Shown piece after piece: positions 14,112 through 21,981 of a DNA stretch of 21,981 nucleotides. The notes below the pieces were generated by a model. It saw only the letters and a program-made list of their open reading frames with translations, searched no databases and was not told the origin of the DNA. Each line of letters begins with the position of its first letter. Position 1 is the first letter of the stretch. This DNA comes from RUG754 sp964345365 (GTDB taxonomy: Bacteria > Bacillota > Clostridia > Peptostreptococcales > Anaerovoracaceae): positions 1-21,981 of the forward strand of contig CAYFQR010000027.1 of assembly GCA_964345365.1 (NCBI GenBank), in the 5' to 3' direction. The position numbers and the translations under genes are program-made.

Positions 14112-15794
14112 TTATACCTCCAAAAAAATAGGCAAGATTACAGGAGATCTCCTTGTTATCTTATAAATATGAGATGAAAGTTCATCTCTGACCCTTGATT
14201 TAAGACTGTTCCAGTCACGTAAACCGCTGCTCAAAGCCTTTTCGATGGTATCAAGTGTTACTTGTCTCGCTTCTTCTATAAGCTGTTCGTTTTCTTTAAC
14301 ATAGACAAATCCTCTTGATACAATGTCGGGCCCCGATACGAGATAACCGCCTTCGGCTATTGCGGCTACGACTATTATCAGTCCCGACTCGGATAGATGC
14401 TTTCTGTCTCTTAAAACAATGTTTCCGACATCACCTACTCCGAGCCCGTCAACTAAAATCGCATCCGCTGCGACTACTGAACTCTCCTTGTAGGCTTCGT
14501 TATTATTCACATTGAGCACATCGCCGTTTTGAAGTATGAAGATGTTTTCGGGTTTTTCACCGAGCTGCTCCGCAAGCTTCGCATGGCTGATGAGATGCCT
14601 TACTTCACCGTGGATAGGCATGAAATATTTAGGTTTGAGAAGAGAATGAAGTAATTTCAGTTCTTCTTGGCAGGCATGCCCCGAAACATGAATTTCTGCT
14701 ATGTCCGAATAAATTACATCGGCTCCCGCCTCAAACAGTCTGTTAACTACGTTTGATACGCTCTTTTCATTTCCGGGAACCGGAGTTGAGCTTAAAATAA
14801 CCATATCTCCGGGTTTAAGTTTAATGCCCTTATGCTCACCCGATGCTATCCTTGAAAGAGCCGACATAGGCTCTCCCTGTGAACCTGTGGTTATGAGTAC
14901 AAGCTTATCATCAGGTATATCCCTCGTCATTTTAAGGTCGACCAAAACCCCGTCAGGTATATTGAGATATCCGAGTTCTATTGCAAGTTTAACTACATTC
15001 TCCATCGAACGTCCGGATATAGCGACCTTTCTGCCGCATGTTATGGCGTTTTCTATTATTTTTTGCACCCTGTGAACATTGGATGAGAAGGTAGCTATTA
15101 TTATCCTCTTTTTGGACGTCCTGAAAATATTCTCCAGTGTTCGTCCGACCACTCTCTCGGATTGAGTGAAACCGGGTCTTGTAGCGTTGGTGCTGTCACA
15201 GAGCATGAGCGTGACACCTTTTTTACCTATTTCGGCTAATTTTGCTAAATCCACGGGATCGCCGTCAACCGGTGTATAGTCGATTTTGAAGTCACCGGAA
15301 TGAAAAACGATGCCGGCAGGTGTTTTAATCGCCATTGAAATACTGTCGGCGATACTGTGAGTGGTTCTGATGGTTTCAATTTCAAAATATTTCCCGATTT
15401 TAACTATATCTCCCGCCTCAATGGTTTTGAGGTCGCCAACAACACTTCTCTCCGCCAGCTTGTTTTTCAAAAGTCCTATGGTAAGTCTGGTGCCGTACAC
15501 GGGAATTTTGATGTCTCTTAACAGGTACGGGATTGCACCTATATGGTCCTCATGCCCGTGAGTAATTATCATCCCCTTAATCTTCTCCCTGTTTGAAATC
15601 AAATAGCTGAAATCGGGTATTACCACGTCAATTCCGAGCATCTCATCATCGGGGAAACTCATGCCGCAGTCTACAATCATGATTTCATCTTCATATTCGA
15701 AGAGAGTCATGTTTTTACCTATTTCGTTAAGCCCGCCTATCGGAATTACCTTCAGCATAGGTTTTTTCTGCTTATTATTGTTCTTTCTTGTCAT
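14112..15794 (-). CDS. rnjA: Ribonuclease J (metallo-beta-lactamase/beta-CASP nuclease)
   Basis: RNase J has 5'-to-3' exonuclease and endonuclease activity and is central to mRNA turnover and rRNA maturation in Firmicutes. Its 560 residues match the usual length. Visible motifs are the zinc site THGHEDHIGAIPYLL (HGHEDH at 79-84), FHSGDFKID, CDSTNATRPGFT, the beta-CASP part with TFSSNVHRVQ and SGRSMENV, VSGHACQEEL, and PIHGEVRHL. A basic N-terminus (MTRKNNNKQKK) precedes the core. AAGGA lies just before the ATG, 14 bases after the leuS stop. Only one copy is in the window, so whether this is RNase J1 or J2 cannot be decided; the intact active site favours a J1-type enzyme. Confidence 0.93.
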   Translation of the reverse strand: MTRKNNNKQKKPMLKVIPIGGLNEIGKNMTLFEYEDEIMIVDCGMSFPDDEMLGIDVVIPDFSYLISNREKIKGMIITHGHEDHIGAIPYLLRDIKIPVYGTRLTIGLLKNKLAERSVVGDLKTIEAGDIVKIGKYFEIETIRTTHSIADSISMAIKTPAGIVFHSGDFKIDYTPVDGDPVDLAKLAEIGKKGVTLMLCDSTNATRPGFTQSERVVGRTLENIFRTSKKRIIIATFSSNVHRVQKIIENAITCGRKVAISGRSMENVVKLAIELGYLNIPDGVLVDLKMTRDIPDDKLVLITTGSQGEPMSALSRIASGEHKGIKLKPGDMVILSSTPVPGNEKSVSNVVNRLFEAGADVIYSDIAEIHVSGHACQEELKLLHSLLKPKYFMPIHGEVRHLISHAKLAEQLGEKPENIFILQNGDVLNVNNNEAYKESSVVAADAILVDGLGVGDVGNIVLRDRKHLSESGLIIVVAAIAEGGYLVSGPDIVSRGFVYVKENEQLIEEARQVTLDTIEKALSSGLRDWNSLKSRVRDELSSHIYKITRRSPVILPIFLEV

Positions 15795-15808
15795 TATTTT
15801 CCTTTCAA

Positions 15809-18286
15809 TTATTTAACGACGATGTTTACCAATCGTCCGGGTACGGCAATTACCTTAGTAATTTCTTTTCCCTGAGCGGCTTCCAGAACTTTGGAGTTAA
15901 GGCGTGCAATTTCTTCCAATTCAGCCTTTTCCAAGTCCGCAGGAACCATGATTTTGTCTTTTACCTTTCCGTTTATCTGAACTACAATCTCAACTTCGTC
16001 CGGTACGAGTGCGTTCTCATCGCACTCCGGCCAGGAAGTATCGGAAACCAGCCCTTCACCGCCGATGTGTTCCCACATTTCTTCGGCAATATGAGGTGCA
16101 AACGGTGCAATTATAATCACGAGTTCTTTTACCGCTTTCATAAGAAGCTGCTCGTTGATTGTTTCCTCATCTTTATACTTGTACATTTCATTGACAAGTT
16201 CCATAATTGAGGAAATGGCGGTGTTGAACATAAATCTTCCGCCTACATCGTCCCTTACTTTTTTTATAACATAATTTAACTTATAATTCAGCGCCTTGTC
16301 TTTCGCCGTTTCGGCATTGACCTCTCCTTCGGAGGAATAGTTCCTGCCGGTGAGTTCGTACACAAGGCGATATACCCTCGTCAAGAATCTGAATGAGCCT
16401 TCCACTCCCGCATCCGACCAGTCAAGTTCTCTGTCAGGCGGTGAGGCGAAGAGAATAAATAATCTCGCCGTGTCCGCACCGTACTTTTGAATGATTTCGG
16501 CAGGCGAAACCACGTTGCCGAGCGATTTGCTCATTTTTTTACCGTCTTTGTTCACCATTCCCTGAGTCAGAAGATTCTCAAAAGGTTCTTCTACGGATGT
16601 AAGGCCTAAATCGTAAAGAGCCATTTGGAAGAATCTCGCATACATGAGGTGGAGAATCGCATGCTCGACGCCCCCGATATACTGGTCGACACCCATCCAA
16701 TAATCGACTTTGTCTTTATCAAACGGTCTCTCGGTATTATGTGCATCACAAAATCTGAGGAAATACCAGGAGGAGTCCAGGAAAGTATCCATGGTATCAA
16801 CTTCTCTTGTAGCATCGCCTCCGCATTTAGGACATTTACATTTCGTGAAAGTTTCGGAGGAGGCAATCGGTGATTTGCCGCATCCCGTAAACTCAATATC
16901 GACAGGCAGTTTAACCGGCAGGTTCTCTTCTCTTTCAGGAACCCATCCGCAGCCTTCGCAGTATATCATCGGTATCGGAGTCCCCCAATATCTCTGGCGC
17001 GATATGAGCCAGTCACGGAGCTTATAGTTTACGGTTCTTTTGCCGATGCCCATATCCTCAGCTTTTTTAATCATGTATTCTATGGCTTCGTCTGTAGGCA
17101 TGCCGTTTATTTCGCCCGAGTTGATTGCTACGCCGTAAGCATCTGCCGCTTCTTCAAGGTTATTGAGGTCGATTTCAGGATCCCCCGGGTCTACAACAGG
17201 CCTGATGTCGAGGCTGTATTTTTTTGCAAACTCAAAGTCTCTCTGGTCATGTCCCGGCACTCCCATTACGGCCCCTGTCCCGTAACCCATCAGAACGTAG
17301 TCTGAAATAAAGATAGGTATCTCTTCTCCGTTAAACGGATTTACCGCGTATTTTCCGATGAATACACCGGTTTTATCGGTTACGGTTGAAGTTCTCTCTA
17401 TTTCACTCATCCTGCTTACTTTATCTATATATTCGAGCACGGGTTTTTCGAACTCCGTCCCCTTAACATTTTCGATAACAGTCGGGTATTCAGGCGCGAG
17501 TACCATGAAAGAAACACCGAATATAGTATCGACTCTTGTGGTAAATACCGTGATTTTTTCATCTGAACCTTTAATATCAAAGCTGACTTCACAGCCGTAA
17601 GAGCGACCTATCCAATTCTTCTGCATTATCCTTACCTTGTTAGGCCAGCCGTCAAGCTTGCCGTTATCAAGATTATCCAGAAGTCTGTCGGCATAGTCCG
17701 TTATTTTAAGATACCACTGACTTAGGTTTTTCTTTGTAACCGGGGTCTTACATCTTTCGCATGCACCTTCAACGACCTGTTCATTTGCGAGCACCGTATT
17801 GCAGGAAGGACACCAATTTACAGGGTTGGCTTTTTTATATGCAAGTCCTTGCTTGAAAAACTGTATGAAAATCCACTGCATCCACTTGTAGTAATCTTCG
17901 GAACAAGTGCAGCATTCTCTATCCCAATCGTATGAAAGTCCCAGCTCTCTGAGCTGTCTCTCCATCTCATGAATATTGTCCCAAGTCCAAATCGAAGGAT
18001 GTATGCCGTTCTGAATAGCTGCATTCTCCGCAGGAAGCCCGAAGGAGTCAAACCCCATAGGATGAAGCACATTGTATCCGTCCATCTTCTTAAATCTTGC
18101 GACAACATCCCCTATGGAGTAGTTCCTCACATGTCCCATGTGAAGCTTGCCTGACGGATACGGGAACATCTCAAGGCAATAGAATTTTTCTTTTGAATAA
18201 TCCTCCGTTACGTTGAAGGTGCGCTTTTCCTCCCAAATCCTCTGCCATTTTTTTTCAATCTCTCTAAAATTATATCTTTCTTCCAT
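15809..18286 (-). CDS. leuS: Leucyl-tRNA synthetase
   Basis: This class Ia synthetase attaches leucine to tRNA-Leu. With the chosen start (MEERYNFREIEKKW) it has 825 residues, a normal bacterial length. The HIGH motif appears as PSGKLHMGHVRN (HMGH at 49-52), the KMSKS motif as KDGKKMSKSLGN near residue 584, and the CP1 editing domain lies between them with TTRVDTIFG and GTGAVMGVPGHDQRD. A zinc-ribbon-like cysteine set (WCPSCN, CERC) and a second (CEGCGW, CPKCGG) are present. A longer frame from a TTG at 18313 lacks a good ribosome binding site; the ATG at 18286 has GGGAG about 12 bases upstream inside the end of rsfS. It sits between rsfS and RNase J. Confidence 0.97.
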   Translation of the reverse strand: MEERYNFREIEKKWQRIWEEKRTFNVTEDYSKEKFYCLEMFPYPSGKLHMGHVRNYSIGDVVARFKKMDGYNVLHPMGFDSFGLPAENAAIQNGIHPSIWTWDNIHEMERQLRELGLSYDWDRECCTCSEDYYKWMQWIFIQFFKQGLAYKKANPVNWCPSCNTVLANEQVVEGACERCKTPVTKKNLSQWYLKITDYADRLLDNLDNGKLDGWPNKVRIMQKNWIGRSYGCEVSFDIKGSDEKITVFTTRVDTIFGVSFMVLAPEYPTVIENVKGTEFEKPVLEYIDKVSRMSEIERTSTVTDKTGVFIGKYAVNPFNGEEIPIFISDYVLMGYGTGAVMGVPGHDQRDFEFAKKYSLDIRPVVDPGDPEIDLNNLEEAADAYGVAINSGEINGMPTDEAIEYMIKKAEDMGIGKRTVNYKLRDWLISRQRYWGTPIPMIYCEGCGWVPEREENLPVKLPVDIEFTGCGKSPIASSETFTKCKCPKCGGDATREVDTMDTFLDSSWYFLRFCDAHNTERPFDKDKVDYWMGVDQYIGGVEHAILHLMYARFFQMALYDLGLTSVEEPFENLLTQGMVNKDGKKMSKSLGNVVSPAEIIQKYGADTARLFILFASPPDRELDWSDAGVEGSFRFLTRVYRLVYELTGRNYSSEGEVNAETAKDKALNYKLNYVIKKVRDDVGGRFMFNTAISSIMELVNEMYKYKDEETINEQLLMKAVKELVIIIAPFAPHIAEEMWEHIGGEGLVSDTSWPECDENALVPDEVEIVVQINGKVKDKIMVPADLEKAELEEIARLNSKVLEAAQGKEITKVIAVPGRLVNIVVK

Positions 18287-18293
18287 ATAAAAA

Positions 18294-18638
18294 TTATTCT
18301 CCCAAAAACTCAATAGGACAATCCGCCCATAATTTCTCTATATTATATTTTTCTCTCATTTCATCTGTGAACACGTTTACGATAATATCGCCGTAATCCA
18401 TAAGAATCCAGCCGGTTCCGTTCTTTCCCTCTACCATCTTGGGCAGAACGCCTTTTTCGGCAAACTTGTCCTCCACATCATCAACAAGAGAATTCAACTG
18501 TCTCTCCGAATTTCCTGTCGCAATCACAAAAAAATCAGCAAAGCTTGCCTTTTCTCTCAAATCAATTACAGCTATATCCGTTGCTTTTTTGTTTGATAAG
18601 GTTTCGGCAGCTAAAACAGCATATTCATGGTTTGTCAT
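18294..18638 (-). CDS. rsfS: Ribosome silencing factor RsfS
   Basis: RsfS binds ribosomal protein L14 (uL14) and blocks joining of the 30S and 50S subunits when nutrients are low. Its 114 residues match the family (Iojap/YbeB/YqeL). Seen are the DIAVIDLREKASFADFFVI core, the GNSERQLNSLVDDVE helix and GTGWILMDYGDIIVNVF, which form the nucleotidyltransferase-like fold. The start overlaps the end of yqeK by 14 bases, with AGGAG 10 bases before the ATG. The nadD-yqeK-rsfS order is the standard Firmicutes cluster. Confidence 0.96.
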   Translation of the reverse strand: MTNHEYAVLAAETLSNKKATDIAVIDLREKASFADFFVIATGNSERQLNSLVDDVEDKFAEKGVLPKMVEGKNGTGWILMDYGDIIVNVFTDEMREKYNIEKLWADCPIEFLGE

Positions 18639-19212
18639 TTAGTGATAACTCCTTTCTTAAAAAATCAATTGCTTCTATCGTATCTGAATCAAGGAACATC
18701 CCTCGTTCCCTGATAAAAATCGCGGTTTTTTCCAATGACATCAGACAAGCCCTGTCAATGTCATTGAATGCTTCATCTCTTATTTTATCTACATTCGGAT
18801 AATCACGTGACGGTTCTATCGCATCGGCTAAATATATTATTTTTTCAAGCAAGCCCATGCCCGCCCTTCCGGTAGTGTGAAACTCGACGGCGTTTATTAT
18901 GTCATCATCGTTTATACCGAAATCTCTCCGCATTACTGCCGCCGCAATCTTGGAATGAGCGAGATTCGCATTGTCGATATATTTATCTTCAAGCCCTAAT
19001 TGCGTAACGCAGCAGTTCAACTGAGTTAATCCTGTTCCTCTGAACATATCATGAAAGAGCGCCGCAATTTCCGCCTTGTCGGGCGATGCCGAATACCTGC
19101 GGGCAAGCTCTGCAGAAGTTGCGACAACCCCGGCGGTATGAAGCTTTCTCTTATCGGAAAAATTCGACTCGATATACGAGTTGATTTCTTCTTTAATCTT
19201 CGTATAATCCAT
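18625..19212 (-). CDS. yqeK: YqeK-like HD-domain hydrolase, probable diadenosine tetraphosphatase
   Basis: YqeK enzymes split Ap4A symmetrically to two ADP using a metal in an HD domain. In 195 residues the metal ligands are seen as KLHTAGV (H25), ALFHDMFRG (H54-D55), LAHSKIA (H86), EFHTTGRAGMG (H112) and IIYLADAIEPSRDYP (D130); the last is the family signature. The C-terminus is a helical extension. The start overlaps the end of nadD by 20 bases, and the ribosome binding site is weak, which fits translational coupling. The family and likely activity are firm by motif; the substrate follows from characterised homologues. Confidence 0.93.
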   Translation of the reverse strand: MDYTKIKEEINSYIESNFSDKRKLHTAGVVATSAELARRYSASPDKAEIAALFHDMFRGTGLTQLNCCVTQLGLEDKYIDNANLAHSKIAAAVMRRDFGINDDDIINAVEFHTTGRAGMGLLEKIIYLADAIEPSRDYPNVDKIRDEAFNDIDRACLMSLEKTAIFIRERGMFLDSDTIEAIDFLRKELSLNDKP

Positions 19213-19798
19213 TTTCTATTATATATTTCTCTACCGCTTCCGGCACGAGATGTTTGATAGATTTTCCGGATACGGCCGTTTCTCTTATGTCTGTGGAGCT
19301 TATATCCGGCATCTTTGATTTTAATTTGATAATCTTTGTTCCGTAGTCCTTATAATAGAACCTTATTTTTGCATCCAGCTCTTTTTCCGGATATCCCGGC
19401 CTTGAACTCACGATAAAACTGAAATTATGAAGAAGGTCTCCACCCTTATACCATTTATCAACATGAATAAAAGAATCCGTACCCATGACAAAAAACAGTT
19501 CATCCCCCGGATAAAGCATCTTCATCATGGACATGGTATCAAATGAATATGATACATCCCCTTTCATTATCTCGTATTCCGATATTACGGCTTTGGGACA
19601 ACTTGCAAATGCAAGCCTTGCCATTGCGAGCCTGTGGACATCCTTGGATACTTTTATATTTTGCTTGAACGGCTGAATATTAGCCGGCATTACGATAAGC
19701 TTATCCAGCGACACCTCGTCTATCGCCGCTTTGCCTAAGTAATAGTGTCCGAGATGTATCGGATCGAAGGTACCGCCAAGCACTCCTATTGCACTCAT
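19193..19798 (-). CDS. nadD: Nicotinate-nucleotide adenylyltransferase
   Basis: NadD joins ATP and nicotinate mononucleotide to make deamido-NAD, a late step of NAD synthesis. The 201-residue protein has the nucleotidyltransferase motif GGTFDPIHLGH (8-18), the FFVMGTDSF stretch with the conserved Asp, and the C-terminal ISSTDIRE motif that completes the ATP site. The start MSAIGVLGG has AGGG about 8 bases upstream. It starts 23 bases after the aspS stop. Its product NAD feeds the redox operon at the other end of the window, but there is no direct sequence link between them. Confidence 0.96.
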   Translation of the reverse strand: MSAIGVLGGTFDPIHLGHYYLGKAAIDEVSLDKLIVMPANIQPFKQNIKVSKDVHRLAMARLAFASCPKAVISEYEIMKGDVSYSFDTMSMMKMLYPGDELFFVMGTDSFIHVDKWYKGGDLLHNFSFIVSSRPGYPEKELDAKIRFYYKDYGTKIIKLKSKMPDISSTDIRETAVSGKSIKHLVPEAVEKYIIENGLYED

Positions 19799-19821
19799 TA
19801 TCTTACCCTGAAATCTTTCTC

Positions 19822-21588
19822 TTATTTTTCTTGAAGTTCAATGCCGAGCTCATTAAGCTGCAATTCTTCTACTGCTGCAGGCGCGCCGCAAACCAAGCAT
19901 TGTGCGTTTTGATTCTTCGGAAATGCCATCACTTCCCTAATTGACGACTCTCCTAAAAGCAGCATCACAAGCCTGTCTAAACCGTAAGCAAGGCCTGCAT
20001 GAGGAGGTGCTCCGTACTTGAACGCTTCAATAAGGAATCCGAATTTCTCGTCGCATTCCTCAGGTGTAAGGCCCAGGACTTCAAACATTTTCTCCTGAAG
20101 TTCTCTCTCATGTATTCTTACGGAACCTCCGCCGAGCTCCACGCCGTTTAACACTATGTCATATGCGTCGGCTTTCACTTTCAGAGGTTCGGTATCAAGA
20201 AGATGTATATCCTCATATTTAGGATGTGTGAAAGGATGATGCGTTGCTGTCATCACGCCCTCATCGTTTTCTTCGAACATAGGGAAATCCACTACCCAAA
20301 GAAGCTTGTATTCCTTATCGTTCAGAAGTCCCATTCTCTTCGCACATTCTCTTCTGAGGAATCCGAGCGAATCAAAAGTAACCTTGGTTTTATCTGACAC
20401 TAAAAATATTATGTCACCCTTTTTCGCGCCGAATACGGAAGCAATTTCAGTCAGTTTTTCCTGATTAAAGAACTTGCTGACTGAAGAGCTTATCTCGTTT
20501 TCATTGATTCTTATCCAGACAAGCCCCTTAGCGCCGTAGTGTTTGGCAAGGTCTGTCAGTTTATCGACATCCTTTCTGGAGAAAAAATCCGATCCGCCTG
20601 TAACACATATACCCCTTATATCGCCGCCTGACTCAAGGCAATCCGAAAATACCTTGAAATCGCATCCGTCAAAGAGTTCGTTCAGTTTCTTAAGCTCAAA
20701 GCCGAATCTGATATCAGGCTTATCGGAACCGAATCTCTCCATAGCTTCTTCCCAGCTCAGCCTCGGAAACGGAGTTTCAATATCGATACCCATGCATTCG
20801 TTGAAAACTCTCTTCAGGAAACCCTCTTGAATATCGATAACTTCATCCTGAGTTGCAAAAGACATCTCAAGGTCAATTTGAGTGAACTCCGGCTGACGAT
20901 CCGCTCTTAAATCTTCATCTCTGAAGCATTTGGCGATCTGAATATATCTGTCCGTTCCTCCTACCATCAGAAGCTGCTTGAAGAGCTGAGGGCTCTGAGG
21001 TAAAGCATAAAACTCTCCCCGGCTTATTCTCGAAGGCACTATGTAGTCTCTCGCTCCTTCCGGAGTAGATTTAATGAGAACAGGAGTTTCAACCTCAGTG
21101 AAGCCGTTTTCGTCGAAATAATCTCTCGCAACCTTGCAAACTCTATGTCTGAACGAAAGATTTCGCTGCATATGAGGTTTTCTCATGTCGAGATATCTAT
21201 ATTTCAATCTGAGGCTGTCATCAACATTGTCATCGTCCTTAACATATATGGGCGGTGTTTCGGATGTGGAGTAAATTACCATATCACTTGCAAATACTTC
21301 TATTTCACCGGTTGAGAGCTGATCGTTTTTCGAGCTTCTCTCTTTAACCGTGCCTTTTATGCCTATTACGTATTCAGACCTTAAGCTGTCCGCCTTATTA
21401 AATAAATCCTCAGGTATCTTGTCGTCGAAAGTAACCTGAACAATCCCCGTTTTGTCCCTGAGATCAACGAAAATAAGCCCTCCGAGATTTCTTCTTTTGG
21501 CAACCCAACCGTTCAGCGCAACCTCTCTCCCTACATCTTTGATCGAGAGGTTTCCACACATATCTGTTCGCTTATATATTTCACTCAT
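19822..21588 (-). CDS. aspS: Aspartyl-tRNA synthetase (bacterial type)
   Basis: This is a 588-residue class IIb synthetase with the bacterial insertion (GAD) domain. The N-terminal OB-fold anticodon domain has NGWVAKRRNLGG; motif 2 is CFRDEDLRADRQPEFTQID (FRDED at 222-226); motif 3 is GLAYGLDRL (R539). The end FPKNQNAQCLVCGAP is a common variant of the C-terminal signature. Whether the enzyme is discriminating or also charges tRNA-Asn cannot be told without knowing if asnS or gatCAB exists elsewhere. It starts 19 bases after the hisS stop with AAAGGGA upstream; hisS-aspS pairing is typical of Firmicutes. Confidence 0.97.
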   Translation of the reverse strand: MSEIYKRTDMCGNLSIKDVGREVALNGWVAKRRNLGGLIFVDLRDKTGIVQVTFDDKIPEDLFNKADSLRSEYVIGIKGTVKERSSKNDQLSTGEIEVFASDMVIYSTSETPPIYVKDDDNVDDSLRLKYRYLDMRKPHMQRNLSFRHRVCKVARDYFDENGFTEVETPVLIKSTPEGARDYIVPSRISRGEFYALPQSPQLFKQLLMVGGTDRYIQIAKCFRDEDLRADRQPEFTQIDLEMSFATQDEVIDIQEGFLKRVFNECMGIDIETPFPRLSWEEAMERFGSDKPDIRFGFELKKLNELFDGCDFKVFSDCLESGGDIRGICVTGGSDFFSRKDVDKLTDLAKHYGAKGLVWIRINENEISSSVSKFFNQEKLTEIASVFGAKKGDIIFLVSDKTKVTFDSLGFLRRECAKRMGLLNDKEYKLLWVVDFPMFEENDEGVMTATHHPFTHPKYEDIHLLDTEPLKVKADAYDIVLNGVELGGGSVRIHERELQEKMFEVLGLTPEECDEKFGFLIEAFKYGAPPHAGLAYGLDRLVMLLLGESSIREVMAFPKNQNAQCLVCGAPAAVEELQLNELGIELQEK

Positions 21589-21607
21589 ATTTTATTTCCC
21601 TTTGCAA

Positions 21608-21981
21608 TTACTTATTTATTTCGTCAACCAAATCTTCGAATTTCACTTCCGTCTGCTCGCCGGTTTTCATGTTTTTAAGGCTGACGCTGCCCTTTGAAAG
21701 CTCATCATCACCTATTACGACCGTATATTCCGCCTGTAATCTGTCGGCATATTTGAACTGTGCCTTGAAATTTCTCTGGAGGTTGTCCATCTGGACGTTT
21801 ATACCTTTTTGGCGGAGTTCACGCATGAGCTTCTGCCCGTACAGCTTGGCGGGTTTCCCCATTGTAGCGATGAATACACTACAATTATCAGGCTTAGGAA
21901 TCACTGCGCCGTTTGCCTCCATGAGCATGATGAGTCTTTCTTTGCCGAGACCGAAACCTACTCCCGGACTCGGCGGGCCTC
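21608..21981 (-). CDS. hisS: Histidyl-tRNA synthetase, C-terminal part (N-terminus off window)
   Basis: Only the last 123 codons are in the window. The first visible residues GVGFGLGKERL form class II motif 3, followed by the HisRS anticodon-binding domain with CSVFIATMGKPAKLYG, AQFKYADRLQAEYTVVIGDDE and EVKFEDLVDEI. The internal Met at 21928 is not a start; the frame is open to the right edge. It is the upstream neighbour of aspS, as in B. subtilis hisS-aspS. Any T-box leader would lie outside the window. Confidence 0.93.
   Translation of the reverse strand, partial: GPPSPGVGFGLGKERLIMLMEANGAVIPKPDNCSVFIATMGKPAKLYGQKLMRELRQKGINVQMDNLQRNFKAQFKYADRLQAEYTVVIGDDELSKGSVSLKNMKTGEQTEVKFEDLVDEINK

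Noticed and set aside
18287..18313. TTG start for leuS
   Set aside because: No suitable ribosome binding site, and the extra residues precede the conserved N-terminus; the ATG at 18286 has GGGAG upstream.
21929..21981. hisS starting at the Met at 21928
   Set aside because: The frame continues open to the edge and encodes class II motif 3 upstream of that Met, so the gene is truncated by the window.

Overview
The window looks like chromosome of a low-to-mid GC, Gram-positive anaerobe of the Clostridia. The grounds are the Firmicutes-type order of housekeeping genes (aspS-nadD-yqeK-rsfS-leuS-RNase J, then mltG-trmR-trhP), strong TTGACA/TATAAT-like promoters, purine-rich ribosome binding sites, and an oxygen-sensitive NuoE/NuoF-type redox operon. 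I cannot assign a genus. Every gene I can support is on the minus strand, so transcription runs from right to left. I see no rRNA, tRNA, insertion sequence or CRISPR array. A 10-N scaffold gap lies at 8275-8284.

From the right edge: the 3' end of hisS, then aspS, nadD, yqeK, rsfS, leuS, an RNase J gene and a small ylbF/yheA-family gene form one tightly packed block with overlaps or short spacers (21981 down to 13767). It combines tRNA charging, NAD synthesis, ribosome silencing and RNA decay. Next comes efp with its own good promoter, followed by the lipoprotein-type transglycosylase mltG. A second clear promoter right after mltG drives two tandem CNNM/CBS membrane proteins and the tRNA methyltransferase trmR, which overlap one another by a few bases. 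A U32-family gene (trhP-like) follows; with trmR it should form the 5-methoxyuridine-34 tRNA modification route. The scaffold gap breaks this gene, and a roughly 45-codon segment is present in two diverged versions, one on each side of the gap.

The left third holds the most unusual content: a three-gene redox operon (7099 down to 1371) with a promoter, a Rex-like operator and a terminator. It encodes a NuoE/HydC-like subunit, a NuoF/HydB-like flavoprotein, and a 1153-residue fusion. The fusion joins a [2Fe-2S] domain, a GltD/NfnB-like FAD-NAD(P) module, a 2[4Fe-4S] ferredoxin domain and a shortened molybdopterin-oxidoreductase (NuoG/FdhA-like) domain. The last domain has no recognisable catalytic Cys or selenocysteine and no C-terminal cofactor-binding domain. 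The architecture resembles HydABC-type bifurcating enzymes but without a hydrogenase H-cluster, which suggests an NADH/NAD(P)H/ferredoxin electron-bifurcating complex. That function is inferred.

The left edge carries the N-terminal part of an M20-family metallopeptidase. The only gene-free stretch over 300 bases is 994-1370; it holds the redox operon terminator and otherwise AT-rich sequence in which I found no convincing gene.
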